DNA of 34,972 nt from DATIXD01 sp035518875 (GTDB lineage Bacteria; Pseudomonadota; Gammaproteobacteria; Methylococcales; Methylococcaceae): positions 1 through 34,972 of the forward strand of contig DATIXD010000319.1 in assembly GCA_035518875.1 (NCBI GenBank), read 5' to 3'. The translations under genes and the position numbers were made by a program. The stretch's first letter is position 1. Each line of letters starts with the position of its first letter. Shown in pieces: positions 22,354 to 30,339 of this stretch. The notes below the pieces were generated by a model. The model did not search any database, had not been told where the DNA came from, and saw only the letters and a list, made by a program, of their open reading frames with translations.

Positions 22354-22532
22354 GTCATGCCGTCACCCCGGCAGGGAATGCCGGGGGCCAGGTTATAGGG
22401 ATGTAAAAGCGTTGCCATCCCTGGTTTCTGGATTGCGGCACAAATCCGCCGGGAGCGGATTTGGACAGCCGGAAGGCTGGCCCTGCAAGGGCGAGCCGCA
22501 TGGATGCGATGAGCAATCCATGCCGAAATGAC
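22354..22532. repeat. Palindromic intergenic repeat, copy 3 (long form)
   Basis: It begins GTCATGCCGTCACCCCGGCAGGG and ends AATCCATGCCGAAATGAC. These are the same edges as the element at 319-414. It is longer (179 bp) owing to extra internal palindromes (GGAATGCCGGGGGCC, ATCCGCCGGGAGCGGAT). It fills most of the 310-bp gap between nifW and the Shethna-type ferredoxin gene, so it may weaken read-through between the two halves of the operon. Confidence 0.7.
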
Positions 22533-22615
22533 GAGCAAAGTGACATTCATTCCTTTACGCTTAATAAAGGGGTTTTGTATGCTTGTTCTTGGGGCTTGCC
22601 GGAGGGCGGGACCGT

Positions 22616-22954
22616 TCAAGCTTTTTGCGCCCGGGTGGACAGGCTGACCTTGATGCTGTCCAGCGAAATGCTCTTGCCGTCCTGCTCCTGGAACACCTTG
22701 AACACTTTTTCCTGTGCTGCGGTGGAGCTCACGAAATCGTCATGGGCCTGGGTAAGTAGCTTCTTGCAGGTATCCCAAGCGGTGGCTTCGTCCATTTCGT
22801 CGGGGATCGGTGTCCTGCCGAGGTATTGGTTGAAGCGCTTGAGGATATGCAGGCGATTCACATGGACGACCGAAACTTGATATTCGATCCCGAAGAAATC
22901 AAGGAACTCCTCGGCTGCGGAAAATGCCTGGATGCGTTGCAATAGGGGATTCAT
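22616..22954 (-). CDS. nifW: Nitrogenase-stabilising protein NifW
   Basis: A 112-residue protein matching NifW: FSAAEEFLDFFGIEYQVSVVHVNRLHILKRFNQYL followed by WDTCKKLLTQAHDDFVSSTAAQEKVFKVF. NifW binds MoFe protein and helps protect or mature it, especially against oxygen. Full length. It sits 41 bp after nifV, an order also seen in Azotobacter-type clusters, and upstream of a long palindromic repeat. Confidence 0.93.
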   Translation of the reverse strand: MNPLLQRIQAFSAAEEFLDFFGIEYQVSVVHVNRLHILKRFNQYLGRTPIPDEMDEATAWDTCKKLLTQAHDDFVSSTAAQEKVFKVFQEQDGKSISLDSIKVSLSTRAQKA

Positions 22955-22995
22955 GGGTTGTGCCTTTTCAATGTGATTTGCAAGTCATCGCGCGC

Positions 22996-24147
22996 TCAAC
23001 TGAACACACCGGGACGCTCGTTGCGTGCCGTATCCCGATAAAAACCCCTGAGTTCGTGATCGTTGGGCGCCCTCTTGGTCTGATTGGCGTGGATCCGGAT
23101 GCGCTTTAGAACCTGGGTGGCGTCGGCTTCGCTCAGGTCGATCCCGAGTTCCCGGTAACTCCTGACGACGGCGTGCGAACCGGAATGCTTGCCCAGCACC
23201 AGCCGATGTTCGCGGCCCAACTCCTTGGGGTCCACGCCTTGATAGTTGAGTACGTTCTTCAGCAGGCCGTCGACGTGAATACCCGCCTCGTGGGTGAACA
23301 CCGCTTCACCGACAATGCACTTGTTGGGCGCCACGGGACGGCCGGAGGCTTGCGCCACCAGTTTGGAAATCGCGGGAAAATGCCCCACGGCGATACCCGT
23401 TTCCTTCCCGTACAACTGATGCAAGGCCATGACGGTCTCTTCAATGGCCGCATTGCCAGCCCGCTCACCCAAGCCGTTGACAGTCGTGTTGACGTGGCTG
23501 GCCCCGGCCCGAACGGCCATCAGGGTGTTCGCCGTCGCCATACCGAAGTCGTTATGCGCATGCATTTCAATCTCCAGATCCACGGACTGGGTTAGCCTCT
23601 GGATACGTTCGAAAGCGGAGACCGGGTCCAGTATTCCCAGGGTATCGGCAAAGCGCAGTCGCCTGGCGCCGGCCTTCTGCGCCGTTTCCGCCACCTGCAC
23701 CAGGAAATCCATGTCCGCCCTGGAAGCATCTTCGGTCCCCACGCAAACCTGCATCCCGGTATCCAGCGCGCGCGCCACGAAGCGGGCAACCGTCGCCAGG
23801 ACCCAATCGCGAGTGCGATTGATCTTGTGCCGCAGATGGATGTCCGAGACCGGAATGGACAGGTTGACGAGATGGGCCCCGCAACCGGTCGCCGCGTGCA
23901 GATCCGCCTCGCACATGCGCCCCCACACCATGAGCCGGGCGGGTAAATGGAGTCCGGCGATGGCGGCGATCACCTCCTGCTCCTCCGCGCCCATGACCGG
24001 TATGCCAACCTCCATTTCGGGGACGCCAGCAAGGGCCAGGGCCCGGGCGATAGCGAGCTTTTCCTCGGCGTTGAAGGCAACCCCGGCGGTTTGTTCGCCG
24101 TCTCTCAGCGTGGTGTCGTTGATGATGGTCTGACGGGTGGTTCTCAT
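22996..24147 (-). CDS. nifV: Homocitrate synthase NifV
   Basis: A 383-residue member of the isopropylmalate/homocitrate synthase family. It has the acetyl-CoA/2-oxoglutarate site NDTTLRDGEQ (residues 10-19), the metal ligands EMHAHNDFGMA near residue 195, the glycine-rich NTTVNGLGERAGN and the late HEAGIHVDG near 283. NifV condenses acetyl-CoA and 2-oxoglutarate to homocitrate, the organic ligand of FeMo-co. Placement with nifW and iron-sulfur genes distinguishes it from leuA. It begins 3 bp after the ferredoxin stop. Confidence 0.93.
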   Translation of the reverse strand: MRTTRQTIINDTTLRDGEQTAGVAFNAEEKLAIARALALAGVPEMEVGIPVMGAEEQEVIAAIAGLHLPARLMVWGRMCEADLHAATGCGAHLVNLSIPVSDIHLRHKINRTRDWVLATVARFVARALDTGMQVCVGTEDASRADMDFLVQVAETAQKAGARRLRFADTLGILDPVSAFERIQRLTQSVDLEIEMHAHNDFGMATANTLMAVRAGASHVNTTVNGLGERAGNAAIEETVMALHQLYGKETGIAVGHFPAISKLVAQASGRPVAPNKCIVGEAVFTHEAGIHVDGLLKNVLNYQGVDPKELGREHRLVLGKHSGSHAVVRSYRELGIDLSEADATQVLKRIRIHANQTKRAPNDHELRGFYRDTARNERPGVFS

Positions 24148-24150
24148 GAT

Positions 24151-24501
24151 TTACCCCTTCTTGCCCGCAGCTTCCTTGGCCAGATTGCGGCTGTAGCGGG
24201 GGATTTCCACGGTTAGGTCGGCCTGACCCACAAAGGCCTGACAAGATAGCCTGGAATTGGGCTCCAGGCCCCACGCCCGATCCAGCATGTCCTCCTCGTT
24301 TTCATCCGGGGAATTCAGCGAGGCGTATCCCTCGCGAATGACTACATGGCAGGTGGAACAGGCGCAGGCGTGTTCGCAGGCGTGTTCGATCTCGATGCCC
24401 GCGTGCAGCAGGGCATCGCAAATCGACTGCCCGTACTTGGCCTTGACCGCGGCGCCTTCGGGACAAAGTTCGGCGTGAGGAAGAACGATGATTTTTGGCA
24501 T
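24151..24501 (-). CDS. fdx: ISC-type [2Fe-2S] ferredoxin
   Basis: A 116-residue adrenodoxin-like ferredoxin, MPKIIVLPHAELCPEGA, with ligands in HACEHACACSTCHVV and SRLSCQAF and the Asp/Glu-rich NSPDENEEDMLD helix typical of ISC Fdx. It supplies electrons for cluster assembly on IscU. It is in the usual position after hscA, with a 50-bp gap. The C-terminal tail KEAAGKKG is slightly longer than in enterobacteria. Confidence 0.95.
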   Translation of the reverse strand: MPKIIVLPHAELCPEGAAVKAKYGQSICDALLHAGIEIEHACEHACACSTCHVVIREGYASLNSPDENEEDMLDRAWGLEPNSRLSCQAFVGQADLTVEIPRYSRNLAKEAAGKKG

Positions 24502-24551
24502 GCTTCAGCCCGGTTCGATTGCCATGAAAGTCGTTTCGCAAGGACGGGTGT

Positions 24552-26417
24552 TCACACCCTGATAGCATCCACTTTCTGCCCGGTCAGCGCGGCTTTGATG
24601 CTGTAGTCCATGCGACGTCCGGCGAATTCGGTGCTGACTTCGTTGAGGGCGTCGGCCGCCTGCTTGATGGCCTGCCAATCCGAACCCTCCAGGGCGAAGC
24701 GCAGCGCTTGCATACCCTCGACGATGACCGCCTGCTCATCAGGGTCCAGCAGCGCAGCGTCCTCGGCCAGGGCGGATTCGGTAGCTTCCAGAAGGCGGGC
24801 GGATTCGGCCTTTTGCTCCTGCAAGCGTCGCGCTGCCAGATCGTCCTTGGCGTGGGTGTAGGAATCCTCGATCATGCGGGCGATGTCACCATCGTTTAAG
24901 CCATAGGAGGGTTTGACCTCAATTCTGGCTTCGACCCCGCTGGTCTGTTCGGCAGCGGAGACGCTCAACAAGCCATCGGCATCCACCTGGTAGGTGACTC
25001 GGACCCGCGCGACGCCGGCCACCATTGGCGGAATGCCACGCAATTCGAAGCGCGCCAGGGAACGGCATTCGCTCACCAGTTCGCGCTCGCCCTGCACCAC
25101 ATGGATACTCATGGCGGTCTGGCCGTCTTTCCAGGTGGTGAACTCCTGGGCGCGGGCCACAGGGATGGTGGAGTTTCTCTGGATGATTTTTTCGGATAAG
25201 CCGCCCAAGGTTTCTATCCCTAAGGAGAGAGGAATCACATCCAGCAGCAACCAGTCCTCCCCGGTCCGATTCCCGGCGAGCAAATTCGCCTGCATAGCCG
25301 CGCCGAGCGCAACTACTTTGTCCGGGTCCAAGTCGGTGAGAGGAGGCTGCTGAAAAAACTCGCCGACCGCTTTGCGGATGATCGGCATGCGGGTCGCGCC
25401 GCCGACCAGGACGACACCTTTGATGTCCTGCACCGACAAACCCGCATCGCGCAGCGCCTTGCGCACCGGCGTCAGGGTTCGTTTCACCAGGGCTTCGGTC
25501 AGGCGGTTAAAGGCTTCACGATTGATGGCGATGGTCGCGACGGAGCCGTCGGACATCTCGGTGAGAAATTCTGTCTCGGTGCTCTCCGACAGCCGTTCCT
25601 TGGCCTCGCGAGCCGCACTCAGAAGACGTCGGGTGTCACCCGTGGAGAGCTCGGAATAACCGTTCAGCGTCAGCAGCCAGTCGTAAATGGCCCGGTCGAA
25701 ATCGTCACCGCCCAGGGCCGGATCGCCATTGGTCGCCAGCACCTCGAACACGCCCCGGGTGAGCTTGAGGATCGAAATATCGAAGGTGCCCCCGCCCAGG
25801 TCATAGACCGCATAGGTGCCCTCGGCAGCCTGATCCAGTCCGTAAGCAACGGCCGCTGCGGTGGGTTCGTTCAATAGACGGAACACTTCCAGGCCGGCCA
25901 GCTTCGCCGCGTCCTTGGTGGCCTGGCGCTGGGCATCGTCGAAATAGGCAGGTACTGTGATCACCGCCCCGCTGATCTCTCCGCCCAGGGACTGCACTGC
26001 CCGCTGATGCAGGGCTTTGAGAATCTCTGCGGAGACCTGCACCGGGCTGATCAGCCCCACCTTGGTCTCGAACTGCACCATGCCCGGCGTGTCAGCAAAG
26101 CGATAAGGGGCGTCCTGACGGGTGACCACATCCTCCAGGCCCCGGCCCATATAGCGTTTGACGGAAACGAAGGTGTTTTCGGGATCTTCGCTCTGGTAGA
26201 GCTTGGCGCCATGGCCGACCTCGACCTCGCCATCGGCGTGGTAGCGGACCACCGAAGGTAACAAAGCGCGGCCCTTGGCGTCGGTCAGCACCGTGGTGGC
26301 GCCGTTTTCTTGGACCGTCGCAACCAGGGAATTGGTGGTGCCCAGGTCGATTCCGATCGCTAACCGACGTACCGGTTTGGTTTTGTTGGCGCCAGGTTCA
26401 GAAATTTGCAGCAGCAT
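24552..26417 (-). CDS. hscA: HscA, Hsp70-type chaperone for cluster transfer
   Basis: A 621-residue Hsp70 paralogue with AIGIDLGTTNSLVATV near residue 22, VYDLGGGTFDIS near 208 and VVLVGGATRMP near 348. Substrate-binding and lid domains follow. It releases clusters from IscU (LPPVK motif) with HscB as co-chaperone. The start overlaps the last base of the hscB stop. Length is typical (E. coli 616). Confidence 0.96.
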   Translation of the reverse strand: MLLQISEPGANKTKPVRRLAIGIDLGTTNSLVATVQENGATTVLTDAKGRALLPSVVRYHADGEVEVGHGAKLYQSEDPENTFVSVKRYMGRGLEDVVTRQDAPYRFADTPGMVQFETKVGLISPVQVSAEILKALHQRAVQSLGGEISGAVITVPAYFDDAQRQATKDAAKLAGLEVFRLLNEPTAAAVAYGLDQAAEGTYAVYDLGGGTFDISILKLTRGVFEVLATNGDPALGGDDFDRAIYDWLLTLNGYSELSTGDTRRLLSAAREAKERLSESTETEFLTEMSDGSVATIAINREAFNRLTEALVKRTLTPVRKALRDAGLSVQDIKGVVLVGGATRMPIIRKAVGEFFQQPPLTDLDPDKVVALGAAMQANLLAGNRTGEDWLLLDVIPLSLGIETLGGLSEKIIQRNSTIPVARAQEFTTWKDGQTAMSIHVVQGERELVSECRSLARFELRGIPPMVAGVARVRVTYQVDADGLLSVSAAEQTSGVEARIEVKPSYGLNDGDIARMIEDSYTHAKDDLAARRLQEQKAESARLLEATESALAEDAALLDPDEQAVIVEGMQALRFALEGSDWQAIKQAADALNEVSTEFAGRRMDYSIKAALTGQKVDAIRV

Positions 26418-26950
26418 CAGTCCTCCAGTGCGGCCAAGGCGTCGTTAAGATCGCGGCCGAGTTTTTCCAGGAAAGCCAACTGGCGGACCATGACAGCCGC
26501 AGCCGGATGTTGCCGTTCGTCGTCAAGCAGGGTGCCGAGCGAATCGAACAGATTGTCCGTTTCGGTCTTCAGGCGACCCGCCAGTCTCTCCATGGCCTGT
26601 TGATTTCGCAGGATCACGGCTTCCTGCAATTCTTCACGCCACTCGATCTGTTCCAGCAGGAACTCCGTCGGCATCGCCGTATTGTCCTCTTCCCGAGTGT
26701 CCACCCCTTGAATCTTGAGGAGATAACGCGCCCGCTCCAGCGGCCGTTTCAGGGTTTGGTAAGCCTCGTTCGCAAGGGTTGCCCATTGCAACGAGAGGCG
26801 ACGTTCGGCGTCGCTCAAATGCGCCGACTTGTCAGGGTGCACCCGCGTCTGCAGTTCCAGGTAATGGCTGTCGAGCTTGCCGAGATCCAGGCGAAAACTC
26901 TGAGGCATCTGGAATAGCTCGAAGTAATTGCTGCTCGCTACTGGGATCAT
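26417..26950 (-). CDS. hscB: HscB, J-domain co-chaperone
   Basis: A 177-residue protein: J-domain with the HPD triad (TRVHPDKSAHLSDAE near residue 38), the aromatic start NYFELFQMPQSFRLD, and the C-terminal three-helix IscU-binding region (EFLLEQIEWREELQEA). It stimulates HscA ATPase and delivers IscU. The single-base overlap with hscA indicates coupling. Confidence 0.95.
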   Translation of the reverse strand: MIPVASSNYFELFQMPQSFRLDLGKLDSHYLELQTRVHPDKSAHLSDAERRLSLQWATLANEAYQTLKRPLERARYLLKIQGVDTREEDNTAMPTEFLLEQIEWREELQEAVILRNQQAMERLAGRLKTETDNLFDSLGTLLDDERQHPAAAVMVRQLAFLEKLGRDLNDALAALED

Positions 26951-26961
26951 GCTGAGCTCTA

Positions 26962-27285
26962 TTAGACGTTGAAGCTCTCACCGCAGCCGCACTGGTTCTT
27001 GACGTTGGGATTGTTGAACTGGAAACCCTCGTTCATGCCCTCCCGGACAAAATCCAGTTCCGTCCCGTCGAGATAGGCTAGGCTTTTGGGGTCGACCAAC
27101 ACGGTGACACCGAAGCTATCAAAGCTCTGGTCCTCCGGGGTGAGTTCGTCGACGAACTCCAGGGTATAGGCCAGGCCGGAACAACCGGATGTCTTGACCG
27201 CCACCCGAAGCCCGAGGCCGGAGCCGCGGGCCGTCAGGTGCTTTCGTACTTGTTTGGCCGCTTTTTCAGTCAAAGTTACTGCCAT
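26962..27285 (-). CDS. iscA: IscA, A-type iron-sulfur carrier
   Basis: A 107-residue A-type carrier with the three Cys (KTSGCSGLAYTLEF near residue 35 and NQCGCGESFNV at the end) and the family start MAVTLTEKAAKQV. ATG 27285 chosen for that reason. It lies between the ErpA-like gene and hscB, giving a tandem pair of A-type carriers. Confidence 0.95.
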   Translation of the reverse strand: MAVTLTEKAAKQVRKHLTARGSGLGLRVAVKTSGCSGLAYTLEFVDELTPEDQSFDSFGVTVLVDPKSLAYLDGTELDFVREGMNEGFQFNNPNVKNQCGCGESFNV

Positions 27286-27313
27286 CTTGCTTGCTCCGTC
27301 TAAAGGCCAGGGC

Positions 27314-27709
27314 TTATTGAGAGGAACAGGCCGAACCGCCGTCCACCGAGAAGGAACTGCCGCAACTGCAGGACGAGGAGGCATTCGGATTCTTGATGAC
27401 GAAGCGCGAACCTTCCAGGCCCTCCTGGTAGTCGATCTCGGCGCCGGTCAGATACTGAAGGCTGGCGGGGTCCACGAGCAAGGTCACGCCATCCTTCTCG
27501 ACCGTGGTGTCGTCCTCGCTCACGGCGTCCTCGAAGGAAAAACCGTATTGAAATCCGGAGCAGCCGCCGCCGGAAACGTACACCCGAAGCTTCAGGTCCG
27601 GGTTGCCTTCCTCGGCGATGAGTTCGCTCACCTTGCTCGCCGCGTTGCTGGTAAAAAACAGCGGGGGGCCCGGAGGAGTCAAATCTTGAATACTGGTCAT
27701 GGCTGTCAT
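27314..27709 (-). CDS. ErpA-like A-type iron-sulfur carrier
   Basis: A 131-residue second A-type carrier: FFTSNAASKVSELIAEEGNPDLKLRVYVSGGGCSGFQYGF then SSSCSCGSSFSV. The SGGGCSGFQYGF motif and acidic insert (EDAVSEDDTTVEK) are ErpA features. It has an unusual 10-residue C-terminal extension with an extra Cys (DGGSACSSQ). Standard isc operons carry only IscA here, so an ErpA-type carrier between iscU and iscA is an unusual arrangement. It probably delivers clusters to specific apo-proteins. Confidence 0.88.
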   Translation of the reverse strand: MTAMTSIQDLTPPGPPLFFTSNAASKVSELIAEEGNPDLKLRVYVSGGGCSGFQYGFSFEDAVSEDDTTVEKDGVTLLVDPASLQYLTGAEIDYQEGLEGSRFVIKNPNASSSCSCGSSFSVDGGSACSSQ

Positions 27710-27721
27710 GGTGATTCCTCG

Positions 27722-28141
27722 TTATGCCGCGGACTTGCAAACTTCGTAGCCTTCCTCGGTCACACCGGCTTTGGCCTGGTAGTCGGAGACCGCAGCCTTG
27801 ATGGCGTCTTCCGCAAGCACGGAGCAGTGGATCTTGACCGGCGGCAAGGCCAAAGCCTCGGCGATCTCGGTGTTCTTGATGGCCAGGGCCTGTTCGACGG
27901 TCTTGCCCTTGACCCATTCGGTCACCAGCGAACTCGACGCGATCGCCGAGCCGCAGCCATAGGTCTTGAACTTGGCATCCTCGATGATGCCTTCATCGTT
28001 GATCTTGATCTGCAGCTTCATGACATCGCCGCAGGCGGGCGCGCCGACAATGCCGGTGCCCACGCCGTCTTCCTCTTTGTCGAAGGACCCGACGTTGCGG
28101 GGGTTTTCATAGTGATCGATGACCTTGTCGTTATATGCCAT
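27722..28141 (-). CDS. iscU: IscU scaffold protein
   Basis: A 139-residue scaffold starting MAYNDKVIDHYENPRNVG. It has the three Cys ligands (APACGDVMKL, TYGCGSAIASSSL, KIHCSVLAEDAIKAA), the catalytic Asp after the first, and the HscA-recognition motif LPPVK. The extra about 10 residues at the C-terminus (VTEEGYEVCKSAA) add a fourth Cys. No C-terminal Nfu domain is present, so this is IscU and not NifU. Confidence 0.95.
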   Translation of the reverse strand: MAYNDKVIDHYENPRNVGSFDKEEDGVGTGIVGAPACGDVMKLQIKINDEGIIEDAKFKTYGCGSAIASSSLVTEWVKGKTVEQALAIKNTEIAEALALPPVKIHCSVLAEDAIKAAVSDYQAKAGVTEEGYEVCKSAA

Positions 28142-28178
28142 GATGTTCTCCTGATGCTTTGAGAGTAACGAAAGCCGC

Positions 28179-29393
28179 TTAGTGTGCCGCGGCAGCCCAT
28201 TGAACCGTATCGAGATCGATACCGTCCTTGTACATCTCCCACAGCGGAGAAATGTCGCGCAGGCGCTGGACTGCATTCTTGAGTAGGGAAATGGCGAAAT
28301 CGATATCCGCCTCCGTGGTGTAGCGGCCAATGCTGAAACGGATCGAACTGTGTGCGAGCTCGTCGCTGCGCCCCAGCGCCCGCAGCACATAGGAAGGCTC
28401 CAGGCTCGACGAGGTGCAGGCCGAGCCGCTGGAAACCGCAAGATCCTTGATGGCCATCATCAGGGACTCGCCCTCCACATAGTTGAAACTGGCGTTGAGG
28501 TTGTGCGGCACACGCTGTTCCAGATCGCCGTTGACAAAGACTTCCTCGATGTTCTTGATGCCCGCCAGCAGCTTGTCCCGCAGCGCACGGATCCGCTTCG
28601 ACTCTTCGGCCATTTCTTCCCGGGCAATCCGAAACGCTTCGCCCATGCCGACGATCTGGTGGGTGGCCAGCGTCCCGGAACGCAGACCGCGCTCGTGCCC
28701 GCCACCGTGCATCATCGCTTTCAAACGGATACGAGGCTTGCGGCGGACATAGAGTGCGCCGATGCCCTTGGGACCATAGGTCTTGTGCGCGGAAAAAGAC
28801 ATGAGGTCGACGGGCATCTTCTCCAGGTCGATTTCCACCTTGCCGGTGGATTGCGCAGCATCCACATGGAAGATCACGCCCTTCTCGCGGCAGATCTGGC
28901 CAATTGCGGCAATGTCCTGAACCACGCCGATTTCGTTGTTGACGTGCATGATGGAGACGAGGGAGGTATCCGGGCGGAGTGCCGCCTTGAAGGCCTCTAG
29001 GTCCAGCAGACCGTTGGGCTTGGGATCCAGGTAAGTGACTTCGAAACCCTGGGATTCGAGTTCCCGCATGGTGTCGAGCACCGCCTTGTGCTCGGTCTTG
29101 AGTGTGATCAGGTGGCGACCCTTGGTCTCGTAGAAATGGGCGGCGCCCTTGATCGCCAGGTTGTCCGATTCCGTTGCGCCCGATGTCCAGACGATCTCCT
29201 TGGGATCCGCGTTGACCAGTTTCGCCACCTCCTCGCGGGCTTGTTCCACAGCCTTTTCGGCCACCCAACCAAAGCTATGGGAACGGCTGGCCGGATTGCC
29301 GAAATTCTCGGTCAGAAAGGGGATCATCTTCTCCGCGACGCGAGAATCCACTGGGGTCGTCGCCGAGTAATCGAGATAAACCGGTAACTTCAT
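28179..29393 (-). CDS. iscS: Cysteine desulfurase IscS
   Basis: A 404-residue PLP enzyme, MKLPVYLDYSATTPVD, with PLP Lys in SFSAHKTYGPKG near residue 204 and catalytic Cys in SSGSACTSSSLEPS near residue 326. It takes sulfur from cysteine for cluster assembly. Length and sequence fit IscS, not the shorter NifS. GGAGAG is well spaced (about 9 nt) for ATG 29393 and too close for ATG 29399, so the second ATG is chosen. First gene of the isc-nifVW transcript, behind a -24/-12 promoter with a NifA-type site. Confidence 0.95.
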   Translation of the reverse strand: MKLPVYLDYSATTPVDSRVAEKMIPFLTENFGNPASRSHSFGWVAEKAVEQAREEVAKLVNADPKEIVWTSGATESDNLAIKGAAHFYETKGRHLITLKTEHKAVLDTMRELESQGFEVTYLDPKPNGLLDLEAFKAALRPDTSLVSIMHVNNEIGVVQDIAAIGQICREKGVIFHVDAAQSTGKVEIDLEKMPVDLMSFSAHKTYGPKGIGALYVRRKPRIRLKAMMHGGGHERGLRSGTLATHQIVGMGEAFRIAREEMAEESKRIRALRDKLLAGIKNIEEVFVNGDLEQRVPHNLNASFNYVEGESLMMAIKDLAVSSGSACTSSSLEPSYVLRALGRSDELAHSSIRFSIGRYTTEADIDFAISLLKNAVQRLRDISPLWEMYKDGIDLDTVQWAAAAH

Positions 29394-29479
29394 GAGCATG
29401 CTCTCCGAGTTTCGCTATCCATCAAGTAACGAGGCCACGTCGCCGGGAGCGCCGGGCCTTGCAGTGTTGCTGTATGGGA

Positions 29480-29495
29480 TGCAAGTCCCGAGCCA
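29480..29495 (-). promoter_or_regulatory. Sigma-54 (-24/-12) promoter of iscS
   Basis: On the minus strand TGGCTCGGGACTTGCA differs from TGGCACG-N4-TTGCW at one base and has GG-N10-GC spacing. The predicted start is near 29470, about 75 nt before the iscS ATG. This is the best promoter match in the window. Confidence 0.82.
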
Positions 29496-29561
29496 TCTTG
29501 CGTATTACCTGTAAGTTATTGATTCATGATGCTGGATAGCGAGGGGGCCGATGGCATCGTT

Positions 29562-29577
29562 TGTCTTGTTTTAAACA
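29562..29577. promoter_or_regulatory. NifA-type site of the iscS promoter
   Basis: TGTCTTGTTTTAAACA fits TGT-N10-ACA and lies about 100 bp upstream of the predicted iscS start. It overlaps a near-perfect palindrome (CTTGTTTT-AAAC-AAAACAAG, 29565-29584), which supplies a second overlapping TGT-N10-ACA match shifted by 5 bp. Confidence 0.65.
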
Positions 29578-29746
29578 AAACAAGCCTTCAGCAAACCCTG
29601 CGCGGACCGGTGCGCGCCGGGTTTCCCCGGGATGGTGCGTTTTGCCGGCCATCGTCATGGGGCGCCCGGAGCCCAACGATCACACGGTCTGTAACCGATG
29701 TCGCTTGCGGCATGGGCGATTGGATCGGAACAAACGCGGCGCCATT

Positions 29747-29762
29747 TGTCGTATTCATTACA
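29747..29762. promoter_or_regulatory. NifA-type site 1 of the bfd promoter
   Basis: TGTCGTATTCATTACA fits TGT-N10-ACA, about 143 bp upstream of the predicted bfd start (from the box at 29872-29887) and 40 bp upstream of the next site. Confidence 0.55.
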
Positions 29763-29786
29763 AAATGGCCCCGCTCTTTAGGCACG

Positions 29787-29802
29787 TGTAACAAATGCAA
29801 CA
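29787..29802. promoter_or_regulatory. NifA-type site 2 of the bfd promoter
   Basis: TGTAACAAATGCAACA fits TGT-N10-ACA, about 103 bp upstream of the predicted bfd start, the same distance as in the divergent iscS promoter. Confidence 0.6.
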
Positions 29803-29871
29803 GCGGGCGCTCGACGGTGCGAGGCATGCGAATCGCTCGAACATGAAGGACTTCGGCATGCATTGGGGCAA

Positions 29872-29887
29872 CGGCATGAATGATGCC
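29872..29887 (+). promoter_or_regulatory. Probable sigma-54 (-24/-12) promoter of bfd
   Basis: CGGCATGAATGATGCC keeps GG-N10-GC, GGCA.G and .TGC but has four mismatches to the full consensus. The predicted start is about 29898, 25 nt before the bfd ATG. Two NifA-type sites at suitable distance raise confidence. Confidence 0.5.
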
Positions 29888-29922
29888 TGTCAATGCTCAG
29901 GCAAGAACGACCGGAGCGATTC

Positions 29923-30261
29923 ATGTACGTTTGCATCTGTAAAGGCGTCACCGAGAACCAGATCCGCGACGCCATTCATAGCGGCTTATGCACGCGCAAG
30001 GAAATTTCCCGATGCCTTAAGGTCGGGACCGCTTGCGGCAAGTGCAATCAAGAGGTAGGGGACTTGCTGCAGCGCAGCCTGTCGACCGGCAACAGCAGCT
30101 TAATATCGCTCCTGAGTGAAGAGGGCTCCCAAACCTTCAAGATTCCATCGCCCGGCCGTCTCTCTCTGCCGGAATCGTCGGCGGGCGCGCGAAATGGTAC
30201 GGCGAGGCCGAATGCGGCACGAGTCGTTCGGGTCATGGAAAATGCCCCTTGTCTGGCATAG
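29923..30261 (+). CDS. bfd: Bacterioferritin-associated ferredoxin (Bfd) with long tail
   Basis: A 112-residue protein. Residues 1-50 are Bfd: MYVCICKGVTENQIRDAI, GLCTRKE and TACGKCNQEVGDLL, with all four [2Fe-2S] ligands (C4, C6 and the CxxC pair). Bfd reduces bacterioferritin to mobilise iron. Typical Bfd is about 64 residues; here about 60 extra low-complexity residues (Ser/Pro/Arg/Ala rich) follow. ATG 29923 is chosen because family proteins begin MYVC. It sits behind a probable NifA/sigma-54 promoter, so iron release would be induced with nitrogen fixation. A degraded paralogue lies beside bfr at 9039-9257. Confidence 0.9.
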   Translation: MYVCICKGVTENQIRDAIHSGLCTRKEISRCLKVGTACGKCNQEVGDLLQRSLSTGNSSLISLLSEEGSQTFKIPSPGRLSLPESSAGARNGTARPNAARVVRVMENAPCLA

Positions 30262-30339
30262 GGCTTGAGGTAGGCACAGCGTACCCGACCGCACCGCGGT
30301 TTCGCCTTGATTCAACCGCATTGCCGGGGTGCGATGAGG

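Noticed and set aside
27722..28141. Whether the scaffold is NifU
   Set aside because: It is 139 residues with only the IscU domain; NifU would have central ferredoxin and C-terminal Nfu domains.
27194..28162. Plus-strand open frame opposite iscA, erpA-like and iscU
   Set aside because: Crosses three well-supported genes on the other strand and has no recognisable domain.
28018..29268. Minus-strand long frame overlapping iscS in another frame
   Set aside because: Low-complexity Gly/Arg/His-rich translation; iscS in the proper frame has every catalytic motif.
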